Shown one piece after another: positions 9,975 to 22,745 of a stretch of DNA of 64,000 nt. A program made the translations under genes and the position numbers. This DNA is from Pseudocercospora fijiensis CIRAD86. Taxonomy: Eukaryota; Ascomycota; Dothideomycetes; Mycosphaerellales; Mycosphaerellaceae. Numbering within the stretch: position 1 is the first letter of the stretch; each line of letters begins with the position of its first letter. The notes beneath the pieces were generated by a model, which did no database searches, had not been told where the DNA came from, and saw nothing but the letters and a program-made list of their open reading frames with translations. Location of the stretch: the NCBI RefSeq assembly GCF_000340215.1, contig NW_006921534.1, forward strand, positions 5,138,169 to 5,202,168, written 5' to 3'.

Positions 9975-10692
9975 GTTTTTTGGTAGTGCTCGGAACGGTG
10001 ATAGCTCTCGAATTGTTGAATTGTACTGTTAGAGACGATGATGTTGTTGTTGATTCGCGGGCAGTGTTGCAGTAGAGTTGGGTAAACATGGTGGAGCACG
10101 GTGACGGTGACGGTGACGGTGACGGTTACGAAGCGGGGCGGGGCGGGGCGGAGCGGAGCGGCGAAGTCTAAGGTCAGCTTCGTCATACGTAGTTTTGGCA
10201 AGTTGTATATAGCTCAAGATATATCGAATATGCGCGATGGCCTTTCTTCCACAGCCTTACGATTATGTTAGCCATGTATCCATAATGGTTGGTCATGATT
10301 GCCATGTCATCATATGTAGGTGGGCGTAGAAAGTCTTCACTCCGCGCCTCCAGACACACGCTCCGTTTCAAAAAGTGCGGAGGAACGGCGCTAGCACTGA
10401 AACTTGGCTTGCGTTTCGCGGGGGCGGGGACACTGGCTGGAGTAGAGTAGAGATGTGTCTTTGTGGTGGTGGGCCAAATTTAGACAACACCTCAGCTCCT
10501 CCATTACGACGCCTCGTACGCTTGCATGACCACACTACACCCTCCTTTCTTTCAACATTCTTCACGCCGCTGCTATCCGAGCTCAGCACATCCTGCGTGC
10601 GTAAGCCACATACACTTGCGCCCTCTCTCCTCAGCGCATCTGCAAACCCATCCGGCACGCCTTGGAAAGTCCTTCGCATTACAGCGGCGAGT
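9975..10692. promoter_or_regulatory. Divergent promoter interval, SDR / GH17
   Basis: The interval of about 720 bp lies between two divergent ATGs. It contains a GGTGAC hexamer repeat (10100-10126) and a GGGCG-type repeat (10134-10161). No individual regulatory site is claimed. Confidence 0.5.
10100..10161. repeat. Tandem GGTGAC and GGGCG repeats
   Basis: About four copies of a GGTGAC hexamer are followed by short GGGCG/GAGCG pentamers in the leader region of the SDR gene. Confidence 0.8.
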
Positions 10693-12730
10693 ATGTCGCA
10701 AAGACAGTATGGCATTCCATCCGGATACGTGCATGGCGCTTCCACACAGCAAACGAGAACACCGGAGTCGCCAGCAGAAGCCTTGGGGTACGCAGGTCGG
10801 CCTGGACATGATGCACAGTCACTAGGGCATGTCGACAACATGTACAATCCCACTTTGAATGCACCTTCACCGGATCCCTACGCGCGTCACTACGACATTA
10901 CACCGCCGCCGCCACCACAGCATTCAGCGCCTAGTCCTTTCCATCAGCATTCGTCAACATCTTTGACACCACTTACAGCGAACAATCAGGGGGCTCCATA
11001 CTCATCGCCACCTCGGTCTCCGGAACGCTCACCACCAAGGAACGTGCCACCCATGGCTGCAGCTGCAGCTGCAGCTGCTGGCCTGGGTGCCACAGCAGCC
11101 GGATACGAAGGTCAGATGCCTCGAGGCTCATACTACCATGGCGATGGATACGACCATTTTGACCCTGGCTCAATAGCGGACGACGGAGATGATGGCCTGG
11201 AGGAAGCACCGCGACGACGGAGTCGCCTCAACCTCGCTGCAGCTGCTGGATTCGGTTCCGGGGCAGTCGCTGGCGCTGGCGCCGGCGCTGCCAAGAGTTT
11301 CGGTGCTCGCGATGCGAGTGGCAACTATGGACCGGTCGGACAGGATCCAGACAAGTCGGAATGGCTAACCAAGCAGAGCGGAGGCAACAAGCGACTGAAG
11401 TGGATTGTTGGCGGTGTGCTGGCTTTCCTTATCGTCGGAGGCATTGTGGGTGGCATAGTTGGCGGTATTCTTGCAAGCAGCAAGAATGGCGGAAGTGGTG
11501 GCAGCAGCAGCGGAGGATCGCATTCTGGCGGTTTGTACGACATCCACTCCAAGGAAGTGCAGGCCGTCTTGAACAACGACAAGTTGCACAAGGTCTTCCC
11601 GACCATCGACTACACCCCGAGATACGCCCAATATCCTCAATGTTTGAGCCCAGGCGGTGGACCGGTACAGAACAATGTGACGCTTGACGTTGCACGCTTG
11701 TCGCAACTCACTCCGGCGATACGCTTGTATGGAACAGACTGCAACCAGACGGAACTTGTTCTCGAAGCCATCGATCGCCTTGACATGCACGACAGCATGA
11801 AAGTGTGGCTTGGTGTATACCTCGATGGGAACCAAACGACGAATGACAGGCAGATGTCACATCTGTACCAGATACTCGACAAGTACGACCACAGCTCCTT
11901 CGTTGGCGTGATCGTGGGCAATGAGGTACTGTACGCGAAGACATGGACGGCAACACAACTTCAGACGCAACTCCAAGAGATTCGCAACAACTTCACATCC
12001 AAGGGCATCAACCTTCCCGTATCAACAGCCGACCTAGGAGATAACTGGGATGCAACCCTTGCCCAAGCCTCAGACATCGTGATGGCGAACATCCATCCCT
12101 TCTTCGCTGGCACCGTTGCAAAAGACGCTGCAAGCTGGGCCTACACATTCTGGCAGGGAAAAGACATCCCCCTGAAAAGTGCCAAAACAGATCAGACGGG
12201 AACTCTCATCTATCCCACACAAATCATCTCTGAGATCGGCTGGCCGAGTCAAGGCGGCAATGACTGCGGCGATGCCAGCGATCCGGCATTTGGCTGCACA
12301 TCAGAAACAGACGGCGCGGTGGCCAGCATTGACAACTTAAACACCTTCATGGATGGATGGGTGTGCGATGCTTTGAGCAACGGTACTACCTTCTTCTGGT
12401 GAGTTTCTCCCGCGCTTATTCCCAGCTTGGGCAGGCGTTCATGCAAGCGGGAACCATGCTGACAACTCTCACCCTCCCTTTCTAGGTTCGAGGCTTTCGA
12501 CGAGGAATGGAAGCATCAATTCGATACAGAACACAACAAATGGGAGTCTGCCTGGGGCCTGTTTGACAGTGACAGGAGTCTCAAAGACGGTAGGGTCACC
12601 CTATCTAATCCATATCCATCCATCCATCCATTCCTTGAAACTAGCCGATGTTTAATTTACTGACTTTTCTGATGGTCTAGGCATTAAAATCCCCGATTGC
12701 AGCGGGAAGACGATTGATAAAGCATACTGA
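10693..12730 (+). CDS. btgC: Membrane-anchored GH17 beta-1,3-glucanase (BtgC type), three exons
   Basis: Exons 10693-12398, 12486-12589 and 12681-12730 give 619 residues; introns are 87 and 91 bp with GTGAGT..CTAG and GTAGGG..CTAG ends. The architecture is a type II membrane protein: a long Pro/Ser/Ala-rich cytosolic tail, one transmembrane helix with GGIVGG repeats (residues about 235-260), a Gly/Ser linker, then a GH17 catalytic domain. Likely catalytic residues are E411 in IVGNEVLYA (acid/base) and E514 in ISEIGWPSQ (nucleophile). FFWFEAFDEEWK is rebuilt across intron 1 and DGIKIPDC across intron 2, both typical of the family. It acts on beta-1,3-glucan in the cell wall. ATG 10693 is the first Met that starts the homologous tail; the frame is open upstream without a supporting ATG. 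The symbol follows the Aspergillus name. Confidence 0.92.
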
Positions 12731-14041
12731 TAATGATTGATGAAGAAAGAATTGGTTAATGTAATTTGCATTCTGAAAATCGATACGACATCAAAGCGAA
12801 GGCGTTCTCCGGGGGGCATTTGGGATCAGAGTAGCATATGGAATGGTCCGGGACAGCTAGCACGAGACTTACCAATAACTACTACGGCTAAATTGAACAA
12901 CAACAAGAAGAAAGAGAACGAAACTACAGAATTGGCTTCAACAGTACTAGCATGGGAAGCCAGCTAGCCAGCAACAGGCGATAGAAGAAGCCTGTAGCGC
13001 GAAAAAATTCTATTGACTAAATTGATAAGAATCCATCGCATTCGGTGATTTCGGTCGGCACTTATTATCATCATGAAGCAAAAACAAACCCCCCTACAAA
13101 CCTTCACCTTCACATCCTCCCGATCTGTCCTGCGTGCATCGTGCAGTCTCTAGAGTCCGAATAAGGGGCTCTCTCTCCGAAGAGGAAAAATAAAACCCCC
13201 CCTAACCACAAGTATCATAATCCTAAAATTGATCTATTAGTACTAATTAGTATAATAACAACAAGAAAACAAACAAAACGAAAGTCAGTAACCAGTCAGC
13301 AGCGGATATGCATATACATAATCCCGATAGTGCTAAAAGCTAAGAATGAGTCTGCCAGAACAACAACAAAAAAAAAGAGGCTGGAAATAAAAGGTGGGTA
13401 GTAATCATCATCAGACCACCACCGTAACGTTCCCGGTCGTCGACTCGTCGAAGCAAGCAAGGTATATTGGCCGGCAGATGCTGATGAGATGCGTATACTG
13501 ATGAAACAATCAAGATACATTGTTGCAACGTCACCACTTTTCAAGACATGTAATTGGAAGAAATGTAGAAAAAAAAGCCTCTTTTTAATCAACGATGAAC
13601 AAGCCAAGCAAGCTATGCTAGTTTGTGTGCTATGCTACGCTCGGTACAATGTGACTGCTGAGTACGCGCGCGTGCGTTCCAGCCTGGACGGTTTTCGTAC
13701 ATCGCTGATCATTTAAGCAATTCCGTACGTACAGCTGAAAGAAAAGAACAGCGCGCTGAGCATAATTAAAAAAAAAGCAGAAAAAAAAATTAGTGCGACA
13801 GAATATGTGCGTCGCCACATCATATGTGTAGTAGTAGTAGTAGTAAGAAGACCAACCAACGCCATCGCTCGCTCTTTTTCCACCTCTCTAGCAATCTCGA
13901 CAAAAGGCCGTGGGTTTATGTGACAGCACTCTCGTAACGCATGCCATCATGTGAGATGTCGACAATGCCGCGACCGAGTTTTCCGCCCAGTCTCAACTCC
14001 ATTACGCCATTAGTATCAAAGTCATGATGAGGTGAGCTCTC
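12731..14041. other. Convergent intergenic region without genes
   Basis: The region of about 1.3 kb lies between the 3' ends of the GH17 gene and the DUF8032-type gene. It is AT-richer, with A-runs and (TAG)n near 13835; likely both 3' UTRs. No gene or RNA is recognised. Confidence 0.55.
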
Positions 14042-16765
14042 TCAAGGCATCGAGTCAGCCCGCCTGGCTCGCTTGTTTCTCTCGAGCCACTTGCGCTTTC
14101 CTGGCCGAGTCTCGAAGTGAGGCGCGATGGTCGCTGTGTCGCTGCCTCCAGCAATCATTGTGCTGCGCATCTTGTTTCTATAAGCGTCGAGAGAGCGTTG
14201 AAGGAATAGTGTTCGACCTGAATCATCGTTAGCCGCCATGTGGTGACGTTGGAATAGAGTGCGACATACCATTGAACGTTCTCGCCTGGCCCCAGCTCAT
14301 GCGGTAGCCAAGCTCATTCAAGGCGACCTCCTTGCTTCTCTTGGATTTGGTCATGCGAGGTACTGGCAGTTTAGCCTCGCTGCCGTCCATGAGCGAGACG
14401 GGCACGAGGGTTTTGCCCTGTGGTGGCAACGTCTGTCCATCCTCACCCTCATCGTTCTCGTCGTCCCAGTTGCCACGTGCACCCGGGGATCCGGGCGGCG
14501 ACCTCATCTGACGGGGAAAGTATGAACGTGGGTAGACGGCGTTGATTCTCAGATGGGCATCGGGCATGTCGTCCATCTTGACTTGGTCCAGCATGACACG
14601 CACTCGGACGCGGGTACCACGTTGGTTGTCATCGACGAGGATAAACTTGCGTCGTTTGGACTCTGGTACATCGCCGAATAGGGCACGCCTGTGCTCTTCA
14701 TCTTCTTTTTTGACAGATTCGCGAGCTGGTGTGGCAAGCGTGGAGGCTTGGCTGTGCATGGGATCCATGGCGTCGTGGACTGAGGGCATGGACGAGCCTC
14801 CCACACCTGGTTGCTGGGGGTACGAGGGATAGAAGTTCTGTGAATAGCGGCCCGTAGAAGGCGATGTCAGATCGTTTTGCCCGTTTGTCGGCTGGTTAGG
14901 ATGCCCGGTTCCACTACCGTATTCATTTCCGGCTGTAAGGAGAAGCGAACGATTAGCGTGAGAACTTGAGTGATGTGCTGCATGGGTGTATGCGAAGCGA
15001 GAAAAACAGGGTATCTTGAGGGTATCGATGTGCAGCGAGCGAGCGAGCGAGCGAGCGACGAAGAAGTGTACAAGAACCAGTTCAACAACAACAACAGTCT
15101 GCGGCAGCTGCAATTTGCGCTACAGCGCCCTCGCGAAATAATCATGCTGTACAAGTGTGCACAGGCATTTGATCGGTCTTCCAAGTTTCCTCCATCGACG
15201 ACTCCACAAATGCAGGTGCAATAGCAGTAGTAGTACAGGATATCATTCACATCTGGTGGAACATACCGCTAACATCGTTCCCACCGCCGGGCTCACTTCC
15301 GTCGGTATGGTGGTGGTGCATCTGAGGTCCAGGGCCCATGGGCGGTCGGCCAGAACCAGGAGGCATGCCCTGTGGTGGCAGGCCTCCGCTACCTGGGCCC
15401 TGTGGACCTGGGTACTGACCTGGCGCACCAGGTGTCGCTTTCGCTGCGTTTCTATTCTGGATCTTTGCCATGCGTCGGACTCGGCGACTGCGAAGCCTGA
15501 CGTCCTGGTTGCTGTTTCTCCAGCTATCCACAGCGCGTTGAATCAGGCCGCGTTTCTCGCGCAAATTGGGATTCAATTGCGCGAGCGCCCAACCGACCGC
15601 GTTGCATTCGCTCTCGTAGTGTAGGCGATTTCCCTTGTATTGGTCTTTCCCACAGCACGCGCGCGGGTACACACAGTTGGCCGACTTGAACTCGGGGCTC
15701 AATTCGTCGACATTGACGGATTCGACGTCGCAGCGGATCGTGTATTCCATTTTCACACGGTCGCGCGAGTATTCAAATGCGATCCATTGCACGCCATTGT
15801 TGTCTTGTCGCACAACTAGCGGTGTGGTCGCGGGAATGGGACCGGGCGCTGCGCTCGAGTTAGGGCCGTGATCTGAAGAAGAAGAGGTCGGAAGATGGCC
15901 GTGCATACCTGGTCCAGAGGGAGTTTGAGGTGCTTGGGGAGGAGCAAGTGCAGAAGGTGGTCGTTGGAGGGAGGATTGCGAAGACTTGTTATCAAGCATG
16001 CCTTGCGGGTGACCGGCTTGCGCTTGTGGCGGCTGCTGCATGTGTTGCTGCGGCTGCTGATGCGACATAAGCATGCCTGGCGCCGAAGTCATGGAGGAGT
16101 GCGATGCAGCAGCAGGATGCTGGCCGTACGGCGACTGCTGCTGCTGCATCTGATACTGTGGATAGTACATTTGTTGTGGCATGGAGGGTATGCCATACAA
16201 CGGGCGACCATGTGCGTCAGTTTGCGGCGAATGGATGGAAGCCGGTGAGTTCGACTGTGGAGTCTGGTAGCTTGAGATTGGCGGATATGTCTGACGGCTG
16301 ATCGCCGCTTGCGTGGCCATGCTTTCGTTCGGTTCTGCAAAGCTGGTCAGTCCTAAACTGAAGGAACGCGCCATGGCAGGCAACTTCAGCTGGCGATCAA
16401 GCCATTGTCGTTCGGGGGTTCCAGAATATCAGTTTAATTTGTTTCAACTCACCTGATGATGCGTAGCTCCCTGCAGCGCTGTTCGAGGAGTAGGGACTGG
16501 GATGGGCGCCAAAGAAGTGTGCCTCTCCCGACGACTGCGAGGGGATGCCAGGAACGGAGCCGATGTACGGCGACTGGTGCTGTGATAGGCTGTGAGAGGA
16601 TGAGTGTGGCGAGATGTAGGGACCGTTAGAGGCAGAAGTGATGTTATTCTGCGATTGGTGAGGGGAATTTGGGCGATGTTGCTGTTGCACTAGGCCTGCC
16701 GATCGAGGATGCTGCAGAGGTTGCGGAGGCGGCAAACCCTGCTGATGGCCGGCATTTGGTTGATT
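14042..16765 (-). CDS. DUF8032-type putative transcriptional regulator, multi-exon (5' exon uncertain)
   Basis: Four supported exons: 16765-16453, 16334-15267, 14932-14270 and 14217-14042. Introns are 118, 334 and 52 bp with GTGAGT/GTATGT donors and CAG acceptors. Joined length is 2220 nt (739 residues plus stop), with all phases agreeing. Order: Gln/Pro/Ser-rich low-complexity N-terminus, then a conserved domain (about residues 275-395 of this model; VQWIAFEYSRDRVKMEYTIR, CVYPRACCGKDQYKGNRL, RSRRVRRMAK) that I recall as DUF8032, a second Pro/Gly-rich linker, and a C-terminal conserved block (RMSWGQARTFNGRTLFLQR, ending basic). Composition and basic ends suggest a nuclear regulator; this is inference. 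The first exon here begins at an acceptor (TATTAG, branch CTGAC), so the start codon lies further upstream; see the candidate at 17963. Confidence 0.82.
15035..15058. repeat. (GCGA)n tetranucleotide repeat inside intron
   Basis: Six GCGA units lie inside the 334-bp intron of the DUF8032-type gene. Confidence 0.85.
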
Positions 16766-17406
16766 CTAATAGAAGAGCTATAGTCAGTATAGGCGTGCGC
16801 AGGGCCGGGCGATGCTATTGCTGCGATGGGCGATGGGCGGGAGGGTAGAGTTGTTGGACGTCAGATGTTTATTGTGTTTCAACGGGTGTCCATCGATGAT
16901 CCTGGCCGGGGAGGGCGCCGGGAAGTGTGGATGGGCCGGCAAGGCTGGCAGCGACAGGCCAGGCCAGGCCAGGGACAGGGGAGTTGGCTTGGGCAGAGGA
17001 TGGGGATGGGGATGGGGGTGCGATGCGCAGCTGTCAAGCCGTGTGCGCGGCGCTGTGGAGGGAGGGGTCGCTTCGCTTCGCTTGGCTTCGCTTCGCTTGC
17101 TTGCTTGGGTTTGGCGGGGACGGGAAGGGCAAGCACTTGGAACTCGACGCTTTTGAGTTGCGCTCCACCAAGGCAGAAGGCAGGCAGGCACGGCCGGCGA
17201 CAGCAGGAAGTGGGAAGGCTTTGAGTTTTGCCGTGCAGAAAGGAAATGTGTCGCAGGTGCTTCATCAAACGCAAAACAGGCCGGGCGCGGGTGTTGCGTT
17301 GGCGGTAGCGCGGTTGGGCGGTTGTGTCAGAGTCAGAAGGGTGGATGGGCGGGGAGCAGTAGGCAGTGACGGTGATGATGGTGGGAAGGTGCGAGGTGAG
17401 GTGGTA

Positions 17407-17433
17407 AGCAGCAGCAGCAGCAGCAGCAGCAGC
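17407..17433. repeat. (AGC)9 microsatellite
   Basis: Nine perfect AGC units lie in the upstream or long-intron region of the DUF8032-type gene. A shorter GCTGCT run lies near 17777. Confidence 0.85.
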
Positions 17434-17962
17434 AATGTGGTGGCAGCGTACCGGCAGCGTGTGCAAAGGGCGCGTCTCGAAAGACTGCATGGCGGCAGGA
17501 AATGCGCGTGGTGCTTGGAGTGCGACGACGGACATGCGCGCGCTGGGAACGGTGTAGTGCCAGATTCAGAGTGAGATTCAGGGCGTGCGCGTGCGTGCGT
17601 GGTCTTGAGCGGTAGGTCGTGCTTGAAGGATTGGATTGGTTTGGGGTTGCCAGCAACGATCAGATCCGTACCAAGCTTGGCGTGCCAGACCGCAGTACCG
17701 TATGTATATACAGCAGCAGTGGAGTCCGACGGCTTTGGTGTCGATCGCCCAGCGCTCTGGCAGCGTTTGGAAGTGCTGCTGCTGCTGCTGCGATGGATGG
17801 CGCTGGATGCTTCGTGGGCCGGCAGGGGCGCGTTGTGTGGTAGAGTATTCAGAATGTGCAGCAATAAAACGTTCTCTCTGACTCTCTGCGTCGCGAGAAC
17901 AAGCGTGCAGATACGTGCTGGTGCTGCAGGATGGAGGCAGATCAAAACAATCTCATACGTAC

Positions 17963-17965
17963 CAT
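17963..17965 (-). other. Candidate start-codon exon for the DUF8032-type gene
   Basis: On the minus strand an ATG here is followed directly by GTACGTATGAG, a good donor. Joining it to the acceptor at 16766/16765 gives phase 0 and an N-terminus MNQPNAGHQQ. It would create a 1197-bp first intron. It was the only strong donor placed next to an ATG that I found in the upstream interval, but nothing else proves it. Confidence 0.35.
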
Positions 17966-20900
17966 GTCGCTGCCGCCCTGGTCGCACGTCCGTCGATTCC
18001 CAGAGGGCCTGGTGAGCCCGGCGCGCGAGACTTCTCACTCCCAAAGCCAATCCCCAAACAGGACGGTCAGCAGCCTGCGCGGTGTCGAGAATCGATGCCC
18101 GGCCGCCGTATCGAGCTGGGATGGGCGTCCAGACAGGCGGTCGGGGCGAGTCGTGTCGCAGCGTCGTGTTGGCTGCCTGTCGTCTCTGGCCTTGACGCAC
18201 GACGCAACCTTGTTCGAGATGAATGGAGGTTCAAGGCCTGCCTGCCAGCCTGGCCTGGTAGTGCGCGCTGGGGGATGCCGCGCTGCTGGCTGGCGAGAGT
18301 TCAAGGGTAATGATCCGATCCGAGCGCGCAGGGCAGGGGCACGCCAGCCCTTTTACGAGCCCCGAGGTTGCGAGAGTGACTCGGCAGTGGTAGCTGGCTC
18401 TGTTGTTGTCCCCGACCCTCTGCAAATAATGCCCTGGCACGGGTGCGAGGAGTCAGCCAGACGTGCGTCGTGCGTGCGACCGTTAGCTACCCAAAATTAT
18501 CATCCCAGGCGCAGCGGCGTCGCGTCTCAGTCGCTCGGCAAAAATGGGCCACGCTGCATCCTCCGTCTTCACACACTACTACCCACCTACCCTACCCACT
18601 CTGCACGCGCTCGGGCCACCCACACAAACACGACACGAAGCCAATACGGAGCCTTTTCTGAATAATGTCACTTGTAGCATTTGCAATTTGCAAATTGCGA
18701 GCATGCCGTCGTTTTGCTGAAGCTTCACTTCACGCCGCTGCTACACTCATCAGACCGTCTGCGCAAAGCGTGCCTGCCCGCCGCCGAGCTGACATGTACC
18801 CTCCTGTGCATCCGTTCAATTTCATCATGCGCACTAAGTTGCCGCACATGAGATGATGGCCATATGGCACGCTCAGCAGCAATAGCACTGAGCAGAGCCG
18901 ACCTTTGACCCTAAGCTTGTATCTGCCTGGCCGTCATTATTACCACCCAAACATCTGCAATGATGCATTGTTCTCAGGCCAACGCGCGTGCCACGCACAG
19001 CCTCTTCATCCAACACGAGATAATCATCATCATCATCATCAGAATCAGCATCATCATCTCGTTCAGGTCACACAACGTCTACTCGCTTCGGTGCTAACCC
19101 CGCCGCTTATTGTTGCGTCGATCCACTCACCAAGCTCCACCAGCAATATATCATATCATGGGAATCGGTTCTGTAAGCGGCATCGAGCATGACGGACTGC
19201 AGTCATGCGCGGCATTTGGTCCACCGCCGAAACGTCTTCACCATCACCATCATACCGTGCCTTCCTCTATCATCGGCTCGCTCCATACCAACTCGATCCC
19301 GTATGGCTCGTTGGAATTATGGCAGGCCAGCAGGTACAGTAGCTTGTGCATCCAGACCAAGCATGGCATGCCGGATCATGGCCCATGGATGGTCCTCCGG
19401 ACCTCTGCTAGTCGACCCACTGATGCAGGGTGACGGTCTGGCGTGGCAGCCATCCGGCCCATTCGCAAGCGATGCTGGAAGTGTGGAGCCCGCGCTGCTT
19501 GATTGGTGCAGGCACGCCGGCCTCCCACCGAATGTTCGAACTCAGCAGTCAGCATGCGCTGTGTTTCAGACACATTTGCGGCATCATCCACTGACTCGCA
19601 TGCCGATGGACCGGAAGGCGACCAACCAACGCTGCCTACCACGAAGCTCTCGCACTACGGAGAATTCCTTTCTGCTCGACACCTCTAGGCGCATCGTTAG
19701 CGCTAGCCCATTTATGATTGTGCTTTTGAATGTTGAAGTAGTGGGATGTCCGATCGCGAGGCGAGGCGAGGCGAAGCACTTTCGCAGCTGCAACACGCGT
19801 GCTCGCCGTGCTGCTGCTTGTGCGTGTGTGTGTGCGTATGCGTGTGATAAACGCATCTCGGCTGGATTGCCCACCTCAACTGTCGCCGCTCGCCGTTCGT
19901 AGGTGCTGATTATCGTTCGACGACAGCAGCGCCTCTTTATCCTAGCCTCACGTGGCTACCTGGTCAACTGAAGCGCCCGCCGCCTCCTTCTCGGCCTTCT
20001 CTCCTCCTGCTGCTGCTGCTGCTCCTGGCCCTTGTCCTTGTTCCCCGACGCTGCCGACTGTGAGGCGCCATGATCGTCTTTGGCCCAAAGCGCAGATGCA
20101 TTGTGTGTCCCGACGTATACCCTGGCAAATCACCCTGGCTCGCGATGTTGTCGAATTTGGACGCGCGACATTTTGCTCTCTGCAGCGGAAGTCGACTTGC
20201 AATTTCGGAGAATCACAGCAGATATTTCACGAAGGAGAGCTCGCTTAGAAGCTTGCTCATACAGCAGGAGGAGCCAAAGCGTAATAAATGATGCCGAAGC
20301 ATGTGGCGCAATGCGCACTCTGGTCCAACTTTAAGCCCAACGGCTGTGCATAGATGATTTTAGCGCCAGCCTTGATCCGGGACGTGACAATCCTTGCGTG
20401 CCTGGCGCAGGCGCACACACACCTCGGGACAGCAGTTCGTCGTCTCCAGAATCAACCAAAACGTCCACCACATGGGCTCCTGTCAAACTGGGATGGCCGA
20501 CGATCTCGTGTAGGACAAGGCAATGTGTGCCTGCCGCCCTTCGAACCCAGCACGTTGGTCAACAATGCAAGCCTCAGGAGCGCAGTGCACTGATCGGGCA
20601 GAGGGAATTCAACAATGTGCATTGTGGTCTGCCGCCGGCCATGCAGTGACCATAATTCTACCTATGCCCCAACCAACTTGGACAATTGTGCCACCTTTGG
20701 CTTCTCACTAGAAATCTGTGCGCTTCACGAAGGTGAACGAGGCACTTGGTGAAACGCAAAGAAATATGGCATCGTCAGCCTCACAAGCCCCATTATTCTC
20801 TAGCTGCACTCATCAATCCAGGGCCCACGTCTCAGCCAGCTTGACAGGAAGATGGCGCAACGGCGAAGCCGCCTTGACTCAGTCTCTGACGCCCGAAGTG

Positions 20901-21708
20901 TGACGGGTCATGTGAAGACAGCATGAATGCACGCTTGGCGCCTTCGACGTCGACGTCCTCTGTCACGAAAGACAGTACGTGCGTCGAGCAATCGCATTCG
21001 AGCTCAGACTGCACTCCAAAATGCACCGCCGCATGTGACGCTCGCTGCTGTTACGTTGAGAGCGAGAGCAAAGCTATACCATGATGCAAAGTGAAACATC
21101 CGCCAAACTTTGAAAGGCGAACGGCGTTGTGCTGAACAGACTTTAGATAGAAACAGGGCTTCATGGCTCCGCACCGTTCCGCGCCCGGATCGACACCCAA
21201 ATGAGCCTTGCGACTGCAAAACACTGGTAGGAACCTTAATTCACAACGTCCCAAAACGACGACGAGCATGATGAAACAACATGATCGGGAGTCGCATTAT
21301 TGCACCTGCTCAGAGTCAACAACTTGCAGCGGCCAATACCCTCCGGCGGCACAGGCCTGCATGTGCTACGTCTACTCACGAGATGAGGAAGAGCGCTCAC
21401 CATGCATCGTATCAAGTCTAGCCTCCATCGGGCCATGAGGGAAATGGGATTGGAGACATGCCGAAGTTCAGGCATTCCTCGAGGCTTTGCATGCTTGCAG
21501 CTTGGAACATGCCATGTCCTTGCTCCTCTATCCCGGCAAAGAACCCATACCGTCTGCCGGTGTGTTTGCCCGTCCAGGCTCCCCAACACCTTCACTCGAT
21601 TCCCCGGCCTTGAAGCCTGTCATCACTATTGCCTGTCATCGTGGAAGACAGCTATTGCACAGACGGTGCGGTAACGCATGCAGCCATCCTTCCGACTATA
21701 TACCCTTT
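17966..21708. other. Long gene-free upstream region
   Basis: The region is about 3.7 kb of normal base composition with many short, low-complexity reading frames on both strands and an (ATC)n run at 19023-19041. None of the frames shows a recognisable family. It probably contains regulatory sequence for the DUF8032-type gene. Confidence 0.5.
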
Positions 21709-22745
21709 TGTTAGCGCTATAGGAATAGCCGCCTCTAGCCGTTTCTAGTAGATACTAATCTCCTATTAGTTAGTATAGAGCAGATAATGTTAGCGGAAAT
21801 ATCGAGTAATATACCTTCTATATAGCGGAAGATATAGAAGGTACTATATATATAGTATTAGCCGGGGGTTTAGTTTAAAGAACCGCTTATATAAAACTAT
21901 TCTAGCCTTCTTATTAGTAGAAATTAAAATATTTCCCCTACGTAACTATAACCTTAGCCTTAGCGTCCTTTATATTACTAATACTATATACGTTAAAATA
22001 TATAATACTAAACCTACTACGTATTAAAGGCAAGGCCTAATTATTATTCTACTTGCCTCTAGCTTCGCTTAGCTATACTAACCTATACTCTAGATCTACG
22101 GATAATTTATAGTAATATAGAGGTTCTCGATCTATAGTAGATAGATCTACGTTTATTTAACTAGGCTTAAAATAAGGCTAGTTTTCCTAGTAACGACGAG
22201 CCCTATAGCGAATCTATAGTAACGATAACTTTTATAGGCTTTAGTTAACTAACTATTTAGAAGCCGAGGAACTTCTATTAGCTATTTAGAGTATATCTAA
22301 TCGACTTATCTTACTCGACTAGGTCTACTCGCTTTTTAAGGTCTAGTTTTAAGAAAGCTAGCGTTTTTATATATTTATATACTACTATAGTATAACTATT
22401 TTAGACTACTTTATCTTAATACTTTATACGCTTATTATATATATTAAGACCCTTTATTTAAGCTATTTCGTATATCTATATATAGTATAGTTAGTATATT
22501 CTACGTATCGAGGGCTACTAGCTATTCTATTTTAGCTCGCTTAGCCGACTTTCGGAAGTCGGATAGGTCTTACTAATACCGACTTAGTAGTACTTAGCTA
22601 TTCGACTAGGCTTTAGGCTACCTAGTTATATATTGCTATATTCTATTCTAGTATAATAGTAATAATTTTAGAATTATAGAACTCGATACGGCGATTATTT
22701 TAGTATAAGAATTAATATATTTAGATTGCTATAGAGTGTACATTA
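21709..22745. repeat. RIP-degraded repeat island (possible copia-like fragment)
   Basis: Composition changes abruptly to TA/CTA/TAG-rich DNA with almost no CpA or TpG and returns to normal near 22745, as expected of a RIP-mutated repeat of about 1 kb. Near the right end, a plus-strand frame reads like a Ty1/copia RNase H tail (residues resembling NSIRRLF and IAIECTLIRR, with stops at likely Gln positions). The identification is weak; the RIP character is clear. Confidence 0.6.

Noticed and set aside
17265..18200. Minus-strand frame of 311 residues upstream of the DUF8032-type gene
   Set aside because: Low-complexity Arg/Pro/His-rich reading with equally long frames on the other strand; probably a composition effect in GC-rich DNA.
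19189..19902. Plus-strand frame of 237 residues in the long gene-free region
   Set aside because: No ordered family motif, low-complexity character, and other frames of similar quality overlap.
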